From the NCBI RefSeq assembly GCF_030272615.1, contig NW_026728908.1:372001-436000 (forward strand): 64,000 bases of DNA. The letters are read 5' to 3'. Source of the DNA: Cryptomeria japonica (taxonomy: Eukaryota > Streptophyta > Pinopsida > Cupressales > Cupressaceae). Each line of letters opens with the position of its first letter. The first letter of the stretch is position 1. Below are positions 55,801 to 64,000 of the stretch, in pieces. The notes below the pieces were generated by a model. The model saw only the letters and a program-made list of their open reading frames with translations. It was not told the DNA's origin and made no database searches. Position numbers and translations under genes: made by a program.

Positions 55801-56858
55801 TTGCCCTGACTCAAGGCTGCTCGGCTAAATTCTGGAATAAAGCAGGAATTTCCACATTCATTGATTTATTTGAAAATGACTGCCTGGTCAGTTGGGAAGA
55901 GTTAAAAAATAATTACAATCTTCTAGCAGCTCATAAAAAAACTTACTGCATGTTAACTAGAGCTTGCTCGAATATCCCTTCCAGATGTTTCATTGACTCA
56001 CACAGATACAACAATAGCAAGTGCACTGATGGTACCTTACTTTATAAAGTCAAAGCTAAAAATATATATAACTACTTGAATTATAACCCTGATATTATAA
56101 AACATGTGAATAACTTGTGGTATACTGATCTGGAGATGATGGATTGGAGTAAAATCTTTAATAGAATCTGGAAATCTCCTATTGATCCTAAGATCAGATG
56201 TTTTAAATGGCTTCTGATGAATAACAGACTCCCCATAAACAGGTACTTGATGTCTAATGATCTCTGTTATATTTGTAATAAACCTGAATCTATTAGACAC
56301 ATATTCCTTGAATGTAAATTTGCAAAAAAGATTTGGGCCTTATGTGGAATTACTTACCCTAAATACATTGATGTATTTGAAATTGCTACTGGATATATAC
56401 ATGGTCTTAAAAATGATGCTAATATGTTATGGTTCATTATCTCCTCTAACATTCTTTGGCAGCTTTGGAAATGTAGAAATGAAGAAAGATTTCAAGGTGT
56501 GCATAGATCTCTTACTGAGTTGTACTTAAAACTCACACTTCTTAAAATTTCTTCGCAGGTTTATATCACAATGATGTTCGAAAGAGAAAAACTTAGCAGA
56601 TTCCTCAAAATGGGACACTCAACAATGTTCGTGTTTGAAATGAAGGACGGGTACGACTACCGTAGACACATGATCAACATGGCACTCTTCAACAAAACAG
56701 TGAAAAAACTGCACAAGGAGATTACCAAAAATAAAAATGCGACTGATGATCAGATAAAAATGATTGCTCAGATACAAGCCAACAAAAGCATCGCTTGGAT
56801 GGAAGGGCCTCTTGGATGGACTACTTGGGTTGAGCAGTTTGAGGATTTACCTCATTAA
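52827..56858 (+). CDS. LINE ORF2: endonuclease and reverse transcriptase, intact
   Basis: 1343 codons. ATG at 52827 overlaps the ORF1 TGA (ATGA), so translation probably needs termination-reinitiation. The endonuclease spans residues 1-240: ISWNVRGLESPD, VGGDFNMVE (about 137), LSDHHPI (about 235). RT: TPGPDGIPAEFY, IKLIPKEGD, WRPITLLNVSYKI, DFEKAYDRIEW (about 607), SIRQGCPLAP, and FADD at 711-714, the catalytic box with Phe in place of Tyr. zf-RVT lies at about 1110-1175 with CYICNKPESIRHIFLEC. No RNase H follows; the last 130 residues are basic. All catalytic residues that I can check are present, so the protein may be functional. Confidence 0.93.
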   Translation: MNFISWNVRGLESPDRKYIVKRFVDTIKNKDFIVLQELKAVDFMLDCSLDIIWKDSLKICTTHSKGRGGTALLINPKWAKYIIDKGRSPCNSAVWVSICINNVSFGICSVYAPNDPMERAKVWIWLKSLPDIPWIVGGDFNMVEAPIDKSGGRPFNWKPAEIDPWNNMIHCKKLFDPIKNNGNNSPTIRYTWCNFQQGSSRIYARLDRFYAQSNSFSFVPDKFGNVVSVHPTTLSDHHPISASIQLTGNPQTPRNGNTRYILNTSLLKDDDILIAIQLISSVNKNGYPTLSCCDRWQKNMLAWKALLQTLGQKEAKNYRMAEKNLADKLNYAETLLQNNPSNHNLIPIVSAARDHLRLHQQKLVNGAKLRCRAHWLQFGDKGSKFFFNYLKQKHINENITSIYVDNKELVDPNDIKKTFSNYYCTLFTSEDNRESSALRNTICSIIPKKLSQTDSDILGQNITRQEIINAISSLKKDKTPGPDGIPAEFYQANIGWISSELLDLYNEAFNKGSLGSIINRGIIKLIPKEGDKTNIKNWRPITLLNVSYKILAKVLARRLESILPKFVGSTQTGFIKGRYILENIITSWEAMHWAKSSNQNAAIFLLDFEKAYDRIEWSFIDVMLKAFGFPIIFCNYIKILLKDAMAQVEINGSLSDPFPLTRSIRQGCPLAPALFVIASEALSYILTDNTISPAVKGITLPNNEELNICQFADDTSLFVKMDDNNFSYLTKKLDLFCKISGARLSQAKCICLGWNEQPPSWLLKYGYQWGGPNYIVKYLGIPFAVDPSIKDMWIWVKTKITKKLNNWYNRSLSLAGRLQVCQKILSSYNIYYASAWMFNNYQILEIQKTIRNFLWSDGKGNKKHHAVKWEWCCTDKKYGGLGLKDLRLQGIALATKWVSHCVEGDVPWKVLVRNNILRGYPKKAKSWKKLPFADILFGKLPTFVHGSAVFKTIWKAWESSRHCISDNSFHTDSLLHGERSIWWNLYHQGKPLALTQGCSAKFWNKAGISTFIDLFENDCLVSWEELKNNYNLLAAHKKTYCMLTRACSNIPSRCFIDSHRYNNSKCTDGTLLYKVKAKNIYNYLNYNPDIIKHVNNLWYTDLEMMDWSKIFNRIWKSPIDPKIRCFKWLLMNNRLPINRYLMSNDLCYICNKPESIRHIFLECKFAKKIWALCGITYPKYIDVFEIATGYIHGLKNDANMLWFIISSNILWQLWKCRNEERFQGVHRSLTELYLKLTLLKISSQVYITMMFEREKLSRFLKMGHSTMFVFEMKDGYDYRRHMINMALFNKTVKKLHKEITKNKNATDDQIKMIAQIQANKSIAWMEGPLGWTTWVEQFEDLPH

Positions 56859-57041
56859 TTCCTTACAGTTTACTGATCCTATGTAAATTGTGTTTCCGTA
56901 TGTAATATTTTTTTTATACTCGGTCCTTTTTGGTTGTGACTCTCTCTCCGTGTGAGGCTTGCCTCCAGAGTTGGTGTCTTCTTGTGAACTCTTCGTACTG
57001 TTTCTTACCTTTTTTGACTAATCTATAATTAATATAAAAAA

Positions 57042-57052
57042 AAAGTTATTTT
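57042..57052 (+). repeat. 11-bp LINE target duplication, right
   Basis: aaagttatttt, matching 51118-51128. Confidence 0.8.
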
Positions 57053-60000
57053 GAATGATTAAAATTAATAAGCTTATAGTTCTTTGAAATTTAATTATGC
57101 ACTTGGTGATTAAAAAAAATCGTTTAGGATTAGTTTATAATTAAAAATTTTAATAATTAAAAATTAATCAAATTTAGTGATGGATTTATTTATTGAGGTC
57201 TATTTAATGAAAAATGGTTTTATTTATTGATATCTATTTAAAAAGGTATAATTATCTAACCTTATTAAAATTAATGGAGATATGTTTAAAATATCATCTC
57301 TAAGTTTTAGGAATTAGATTATTAAAATATTAAAGGAAAATTTAAGCGAAAAGAGTCTAACCCATATTAATGGATACCTTATTGGAGTTTTATTATGGAG
57401 AATTAAGTTGCAAATTTGAACTCTTTTTAAATTCTAAAGAGTTAGTATCTCCTCAATGATGGGAATAGAGTCACTTGGGTTTTGAAAAGATAACTATTGC
57501 ATAAGGCAAAATGGTCAATTAACACTTGAGAATTTCAAGGGATAATCGAGCGTTAAGAGATCTATCATCTTGAATTAATCCTTCTTAGGATGTAGATATA
57601 ATAGTTAAATCTTCTTATTAATCAAATTAGTTTGACCGAGGAAAAACAAAGCAAAGGAAAATGTTATTGCACCAATGATACACTTATTCCATAGTTTTGG
57701 ATCTTTTCATCAAATAATTAAATCCTAATAGTAAGTGGGTTCCCTCAAGACATTCAATACATTTCAAATATTTAAGTTCTTTAATTATTAGATTTCAAAA
57801 CTATCTTTTGTATATTTCAATTAGTACAAGTATCAAATGTTAAAGGAATTTACCTAACAAGTAGATGTGTTTAGATTCATAGTAACCCTTTTAGGTATTT
57901 CAGCAATGAGTTAATGTTAGACAAAGTTTTGCATCAATTTGAAAGGTTGATTATTTGATTTGTTTCTTTATTAGATTCCAAGATATGAGTATATAAGGCA
58001 TTGCGAATAGTCACTTCTTTTAATAGTTAAAATCATTTACCTTCTACCTAAAAGAAACATAAGACTAGTAAAAAGGAAAAGTTACACTTAATACAAGTAA
58101 TTAGTAAGGATAAATTTAATTAACATTAAAATTAGAGGTAAATTGCATAGTTAAATATTCATATGGTAATAGAATTAATTAGGATGCAAAGAGAGTTTAT
58201 TCAAAACCGAAATTGTTTTAGCAAATGAGTTTCAAGAAACCTATTCCGTGATCACTTGGAAAATTAAATAACAACTCTAATTGAGGGTAATTTAAGGAGC
58301 AAACATTAGCTCCCTTCGAAGTATTTGAAATTGATAAAGTTATTATTTGTAGAATGTATCCAACGATAAAGTTAATGTTACTTCAAGTGGAAGGAGTAAT
58401 TAGTTATCACTTTATAATCTTGCAAAGGTATTAGTTCAAAAGCAACTTGAAGTTTATTGATTAGAATTGTTTATTAGGAGACTTAGTATTATTTACTTGG
58501 TTAACTAGCAAGTGTTTACATTCTTGTCTAATCTCTACAATTAGTAACTAAGAATAATGTGGTTAATTTGAAGCTTATTGTTGAATAGTTGTTTCCTTTT
58601 CCCTTCAACAAGTGAGTATTAAATTCATTTCCAAAGTATAATTATTTGATAATTTAAATTCTATTTCAAGCAATTTAGTACCTTTGAAGTATTAGGATTC
58701 ACATTTAAAGTAGTGTTATCATTTGTAGATGAAATTTGTATTACTTCATATGGAAGAATTAGTTGGGATTATTATTAAGTACTTTTCACTTCAAACAAGT
58801 AGGTGTTAAAATTCATTTCCAAATTCTTGCTATTCAATCATTTAATTTTCTTTCAAGCAAATCAGTACTAGGATTCATACTTATTGTGTAATGGTTTGTC
58901 CCAAAACAATTATATCTTGCAAGTAATTCAAATCATTTTCATAAGTTATCTTTGGAAGTATCATGGTTTCCAAGCAATTAGTAATTTCATGTATTTAGTT
59001 CAAGTTTTTGAATTTTTAATTATCATAACTTTCCTTAGGAGAAAAGAGTATTCCAAGTACTCGATTTGTTTATGTTCCTTTCAATTACGTAAAATTCATA
59101 CTATAGTTTTTAAATTCAAGCGATAATCCCTTGTATATAATAGTTTCTTTTTCATAATTGTATTGGTATATTGCTTCATTTAAGATTCATGAATTCAAAG
59201 TTAAATTCCTAGTTAGATAACTAAACAAGAGGAGTTGAAACCAAAAATTAGCGGCGTTCGGTATCTATGGTGCCTCTGGGTCACACTTATGGGTAATGTC
59301 GTCATGTTGAACTACTGCACTTAACACCTAATAAAGTTGCAATAATGGCGTCTGTGGCATCGTCCCTCTAAATTGTCGGGGAGAAATAAGGGTCATTTGG
59401 AAGTTAAAATCCAAGGGGCGAGTAATCCCCCATGGATCGATAATCTAAAAAGATTAATTTTTAAATGAATTTACATCTGATCAGTTGAACTTTAGATAAC
59501 CCCATTAGGGTTTGGATGTTTGTGAAGATCTTGGAAATTTATTTTATCTTGATATAATTCAATGGATGATAACGGATTAAGGGTGACGTATTTAATAGAA
59601 AATAGGACTTAGTTGTTTTAGGACACAAGCAGAAGGCCACCTTAATCCTTTTTGCTATAGAGCTACCATCGTGGGTAGCAATCGCAGAGAAACTGTCTGG
59701 GACATTGACCCTAGAAAGGGTTGCGTACTCACCAAACAGTTTGCATTAAACCATAATTAGAAACTAGAACTACATACTTTACGCCTTGATCCCGTGCCGA
59801 AATGGGTATGTAGGTAGTCTAGGGATGACGTTGTCCCTTGTACTCAGTCATTCGGGGATGGGGATTAGGATTTGGTTATGGGTGAATAGTTGGTTCTTGA
59901 AGCTCCTTGATCTTTTAATCAAATGGTGCAAATACTAATTGAAAGGTTAAAATTAATTCAATGCATACTCAGAAGGAATCTCGTATGGATTCACTTGACT

Positions 60001-60182
60001 TCCCGAGGCTTTAGGCCGAATTCCCAGGCGGAACTCAAGCTTTCTTATGTAATTATTTTAATACTCCTAAGGACGGCGACCTCGGTGCACTCCTAGTAGG
60101 GAAGTGTAGTCTTTAGAGAGTGGCTCAGGACCTGGATGGTCCCGATGAGTCTAAAGTCTCTGGCCAGAGCATATCCTATTCT
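57053..60182. other. Non-coding interior of the giant LTR
   Basis: Over 3 kb without a usable frame. The first 2.2 kb are AT-rich; about 59240-60180 is more balanced and complex. No TATA box or poly-A site could be placed reliably. Nothing suggests captured genes. Confidence 0.5.
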
Positions 60183-60400
60183 TATGAATAGATGCCTACC
60201 CCGTTTGGGTAGATGCCTATCCTAGATTGGATAGATGAAACCTCATGTCCCGTATGGACAGATGCCTAACCCGTATGGTTAGATGCCTAACCCGTATGGC
60301 TAGATGCCTAGTCCAGTATGGATAGATGCCTAACCTGTATGGTTAGATGCCCAACCTGGTTGGATGGATGCCTATCTCATTTGGATAGATGTACCTAAGT
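60183..60400 (+). repeat. 21-bp minisatellite in the giant LTR, about ten units
   Basis: Units such as agatgcctaacccgtatggt recur every 20-23 bases with substitutions, about 100 bases before the LTR end. Confidence 0.85.
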
Positions 60401-60503
60401 ATGTGATTGAATCAAAAATAAATAAGAATAAGAAATCAATATTTTTATATATTAAAAAAAAAAATTAGTTGAGTTTTTGGATTAAGTTAAGTGGGTTATT
60501 ACA

Positions 60504-61887
60504 CTCCTATCACTGTAAGTTGTTGCAGAAGTGTGAAGGTGTCTAATAACATGTTTTTTATGCATTTGAGGCCCATTAGTGGCTTGCAATCAATAGGTTT
60601 CTTACCGATTTCAAAATCTTGCCTAGAAAAGGGCTACAAGGAATTAGGCTTAATTAGGCCTCCAAATCTGGTTTTCTAGGGCTTGGGTGAAAATGATTCA
60701 AAGGACCTCCAAATAAGTTTGCATTTTATTCAAAGATACACCCATTCCTAAAGGACTTTTGTGGTTTTAACCCCTGGTTTCACTGTACAATGTATGAACC
60801 CCAAATGAGGGTTTTGAAGGGTTTACAAGGCCTTTAACCAGCGGTGAATGAACAAATTGGGGTTTTGGTATTAAATGGATTTTTCAAATATTCTCCTTGC
60901 ATCAAAAAGTCTTCCCCAACTCCCTGAACCCCTTCAAACTCTTAAATGGTGATTTGGCACACACCCCTGCACTTAACACTCCATTTTCACCTTATTTCCT
61001 CTAATTGTGTTACTCCTAGACTCGCCTAGAATAAGGTGACAGTCACATCAAATCTCTTCTCCATAACTTGAACCTACATATGTACACTATACAGAGGGTT
61101 TCCCATCATGTTCCAACAAGTCGTGATCACAGCACGTGTGGAACTCATGGGGCAACCATATTTACAAGAAAATTGCTATTTACAAGCCAAAACTGGCTGT
61201 TTGCAAACTTGAACAAGAAAACACCAAAGAATAGTATTTAAAAGACTCTAAAATGAACCAAAAACTCAATAACACATAGGAGTAACTCAATCCATTTTTG
61301 GATCCATGGATTCAATCCATATTCAATTGCCAAATGAGTAAAATCAAGCCAAAATGTTGCTAACAAGACTGAAAATGAGTAGTTTCAGTTGTTGAACTTA
61401 CAACATGCACTTCACCAACCTTGGTAAACATGAAAGAGAGGGTATATATAGTTTTCCCATGTGTGGAGTCCTCCTAGTATTTTAAACAATCCCTAACTCC
61501 AACGCTAACCAATTCAGGACAAAAGTTGTCATGACAACTTTTTGTAACTTTGCAACTTTTGCACTTTTAGTCTCTCCAACTTATAAGACATATTCCAAAT
61601 CATCATACATTAATTTTCAAACTTTTATAAGACCTATTTAACCCCCCCTAATGTTCATGCCAAGTTTTGACACTTTTGACCATCAAAAAGGTCAATTGGC
61701 TAGTCAAACTCACTATTTACAAAGAAATGTAAACCTAAGTAGAATGAACACAACCTAGGCCTATATTGACACAAAATGCTAACTCTTGGACCCTCCTGGA
61801 GTCTTTATTCATCACTAAATTGGCTAAGGTCATTACAAGCCAAAATTGTAAAAACTAAATTGCCTAAGTCCTAGGTTCTCCTGCACA
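60504..61887 (-). other. Right part of the chromovirus 3' LTR, non-coding
   Basis: First five bases are the ctcct duplication. The rest is LTR sequence in minus orientation up to the LTR start at 61887. Short frames here (for example 60491-60679) are not supported as genes. Confidence 0.6.
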
Positions 61888-61900
61888 ATTCTCCCAAACA
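61888..61900 (-). other. Polypurine tract of the chromovirus
   Basis: On the minus strand tgtttgggagaat directly precedes the LTR start TGTGCAGG, the expected site of plus-strand priming. Confidence 0.6.
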
Positions 61901-61908
61901 AAAGAAGA

Positions 61909-64000
61909 TCATGTCACCTCTTTCGGAATCAGATCCTGATCAATCCCAAGCTTCTTAAACTTTGTCTCCATCACCCATGCAAATTCAACATCATCCATAC
62001 CCTGTCATTTGATTAGGTGCTCCCAATAGACTTGATGCCTTGTCTTCTTGGTGATCCTTGAACTCAACGCCTTGTCGGCCTTTGGATTTGGTTTGGCTAG
62101 TAACTAAAGGTTGTTTACATCAATGGAAACCTCTGAGTGACTGCAATATGAACCTTGAATTTTTCCCTTGTATGCAACTAAGTCTTGTATATTAAAAATT
62201 AGTGACAAGCCTATGTCACTAGGTAGATCCACCTTGTATTCCTTTTCTCCATACTTGGCTAGAATGGCACATGGACCTATCCTCCTCATTTGTAACTTGT
62301 TTGGCACTCCTTGTTGTAGTCTTGCTTTGTTCAAGTGTACTATGACAACATCTCCTACTTGAAATTGGAGTTTCTTCCTCTTTTCATCAACTTTTTGCTT
62401 GAGCTTGTTTGTGTTCTCCATCAATGCTTGTCTAACTGAATCATGGACTTCCTTCATTGATTGAGAAAATTCATCTGCATATCCACTTCTTGATGCTACA
62501 CTTCCTAAGTCTCTCAACTCCAAAATGCCTCTTGGGTGCACACCATAGACCACTTCAAAAGGGCTCTTGTCGGTAGTCCTATTCATGGTGCCATTGTATG
62601 CATATTCACCTTGTGAGAGTACTTGATCCCATGTTTGACCATATTCCTTAGTAAGGAACCTTAACAAGTTTCCTAAGCTCCTATTCACCACTTCGGTCTG
62701 CCCATTTGTTTGAGGATGGTAGGCTGATCCAAAAGAGAGGTTGGTGCCAAGCTTCTGCCATAGTGTCTTCCAAAAATGACTCATAAACTTTGAGTCCCTA
62801 TCTGAAACAATGCTCATGGGTAAACCATGTATCCTCACTACCTCTTTGAAGAACAATTGAGCAATTTGGCATGCATCATGAGTAGTCTTCCAAGGCACAA
62901 AGTGAGCCATTTTGCTAAACCTGTCCACAATGACATAAATGTTGTCATATCCCTGCTTTTTCCTTGGTAAACCTACTACAAAGTCCATGCTAATGCATTC
63001 CCAAGGTCTATTTGGTATGGGGAGAGGTTGGTATAAACCAGCATTTGTTGAAGCACCCTTGGCCTTTTGGCAAACTATGCAAGTCTCCGCATATTTCTTC
63101 ACATCTTAGTTCATCCTTGGCCAATAATAGTATCTTTGAACCAACTCTTGAGTCTTATTGACTCCAAAATTTCCACTAAGTCTGCCATTATGCTTCTCTT
63201 GAATAAGGTTTTTTCTCATTGAGCCTCTAGGCACACAAAACTGCCCACCCTTGAACAATAGTCCATTTTGCAAAGTAAAATTAGAATACTCACTATGGAA
63301 GTAATTTTGATATTCCTTACACACATTTTAGGCATTTGAGAAGTCTTCATCCTCCGAGTACAAGTCTCTAAAACTGTCCACACCTATGCTTCTCAATTGG
63401 ATTTCTTGGACTGTCAAAAGTCTTCTACTTAATGCATCAGCTGCCCGGTTTAACTGCCCTTTCTTGTGCTTAATGGTGAATGTATAGGCTTGCATATACT
63501 CCACCCATTTCATGTGTTTATGACTGAGTTTATCTTGTGAGTTTAGGAAACTCAGTGCTTGGTTGTCTGTATAGACCACAAATTCTTTAGGGAGGAGATA
63601 GTGTCTCCACTTCCTCAATGCCTACACTAAAGAATACAACTCAAGATCATATGAAGAGTATTTCTTCTTGGCATCACTTAGCTTCTCACTATGGAAAGCT
63701 ACTGGTCTTTCTTCTTGGCTTAGGACAAAACCTACTGCAACATTGCTTGCATCACATTCTACAATGAAAATTTTCTCAAAACTAGGCAACACTAGTACCG
63801 GTTGGGTAGCTATCTTCTCCTTTAAGGTTTCAAAACCTTTGTTTGCTACTTCACCCCACTGAAACTTTTCCTTTACTCCACCTCTAATGGTGTCTAGCAT
63901 TGGTGCACATATTGCACTGAATTGCCTAATGAACTTCCTATAGTACTGAGCTAGTCCATGGAAGCTTCTCACCTCTGTTGTTGTCTTAGGAGTAGGCCAA
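61909..64000 (-). pseudogene. Chromovirus pol: RT end, RNase H, integrase, chromodomain
   Basis: One minus-strand frame covers the whole stretch, with only five inner stops (63619 TAG, 63325 TAA, 63103 TAA, 62104 TAG, and TGA near 62008), each explained by one transition in a Gln or Trp codon. It starts in the RT thumb/connection ([14 protein letters not shown]). RNase H ([11 protein letters not shown]) follows, then the integrase zinc part (CIVCQKAK) and core (MDFVVGLP, SDRDSKF, TNGQTEVVNR) with exact D,D-35-E spacing, then the GPY/F-type module (MRRIGPCAILAKYGE). After the stop at 62104 come ITKKTRHQVYWEHLIK and DDVEFAWVMETKF, a chromodomain, ending at TGA 61909. Chromodomains guide chromovirus integration to marked chromatin. 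Confidence 0.86.

Larger units (their letters stand above)
51129..57041 (+). mobile_element. Full-length, nearly intact L1-like LINE, 5.9 kb
   Basis: An 11-bp duplication on both sides, a 112-base leader, two ORFs overlapping by four bases, a 180-base 3' region and a short poly-A (57036-57044, partly shared with the duplication). ORF2 is open over 1343 codons and ORF1 has a single stop. RNase H is absent, unlike the other two LINEs on the left, so it represents a different lineage. It is the youngest insertion recognisable here. Full length plus open ORF2 suggest recent activity of the family. Confidence 0.92.
49046..60503. mobile_element. Giant LTR-like insertion, probably a solo LTR of about 5.5 kb
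   Basis: Ends TGTCATAACCC and GGGTTATTACA are inverted versions of each other with one difference, begin TG and end CA, and a 5-bp duplication flanks them. After removing the nested LINE and its duplication (5924 bases), 5534 bases remain. None of this shows a coding domain, primer site or second LTR. The simplest reading is a solo LTR of a very long LTR family, as known in conifers. A non-coding LARD-type element with strongly diverged LTRs is the alternative. Orientation is unclear. Confidence 0.75.
48872..61887 (-). repeat. 3' LTR of the chromovirus, split by nested insertions
   Basis: Two parts, 48872-49045 and 60509-61887, were one LTR before the insertion with ctcct duplication. On the minus strand it starts TGTGCAGGAG directly after the purine tract. 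The 5' LTR is outside the window, so this pair cannot be compared. Confidence 0.65.
48872..64000 (-). mobile_element. Ty3 chromovirus, minus strand, right part outside the window
   Basis: Pol with a chromodomain on the minus strand (61909-64000), a purine tract (61888-61900) and the 3' LTR. The LTR reads TGTGCAGGAGAACC from 61887 leftward and, after removing the nested giant insertion, ends GAGCAACA at 48872, about 1.55 kb long. The left end falls where the LINE breaks off. RT, protease, gag and the 5' LTR must lie beyond 64000, as must the target duplication partner. The left end is therefore a judgement (48869 is an alternative). Confidence 0.72.

Noticed and set aside
59240-60180. More GC-balanced stretch as a captured gene or RNA gene
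   Set aside because: No frame longer than chance, no tRNA or rRNA hallmark, and it lies within the bounded LTR-like insertion.

Overview
This window looks like intergenic DNA of a large-genome seed plant. Nested LTR retrotransposons, L1-like LINEs with a plant-type ORF1 (DUF4283-like fold plus CCHC knuckle), old LTRs and one host-like exon in 64 kb all point that way. The style fits a gymnosperm, but no sequence here proves the species. All coordinates and alignments were made by eye.

Layout. 1-5.4 kb: an LTR end cut by the window edge, an unidentified coding remnant on the minus strand, then one convincing host exon (1939-2090, the C-terminus of a small one-membrane-span protein), followed by AT-rich DNA containing copy A of a dispersed repeat. 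5.4-18.7 kb: a field of dead non-LTR elements. These are a retroposon-like piece, a 5'-truncated LINE (7243-8927) with a perfect 17-bp target duplication, a decayed full-length LINE (about 9.06-14.8 kb), a decayed ORF of unknown family, and a 1.3-kb RT-less retroposon (17400-18723) with a perfect 20-bp duplication. 19.37-30.51 kb: an Athila/Tat-like Ty3 element with both 296-bp LTRs, a tRNA-Asp-type primer site, gag-PR-RT-RH-IN and a long extra ORF3, into which a Copia-like solo LTR has inserted.

30.8-44.1 kb is the most unusual part. A spliced (four-exon) decayed gene with DDE-transposase-like motifs lies on the plus strand. A second multi-exon gene faces it on the minus strand, with a tandemly triplicated exon pair. 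Next comes an array of about 20 copies of a 138-bp unit, each unit an almost perfect hairpin. Related inverted sequences built on TTCCGACCGAAAGGG-type motifs lie near both ends. I read this as a candidate two-gene DNA transposon that I cannot assign to a named superfamily. A Copia-like solo LTR sits inside the hairpin array.

44.2-64 kb is a four-level nest. A LINE (45.9-48.87 kb) was entered by a minus-strand chromovirus that runs off the right edge. The chromovirus LTR was entered by a giant LTR-like insertion (49046-60503, about 5.5 kb of its own sequence, ctcct duplication), probably a solo LTR. That in turn received a nearly intact 5.9-kb LINE (51129-57041) with a 1343-codon ORF2 and an ORF1 carrying an AT-hook.

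Almost every nonsense codon in the two Ty3 elements is explained by one C-to-T or G-to-A change, as expected for long-methylated, silenced repeats. No tRNA, rRNA or CRISPR was seen.
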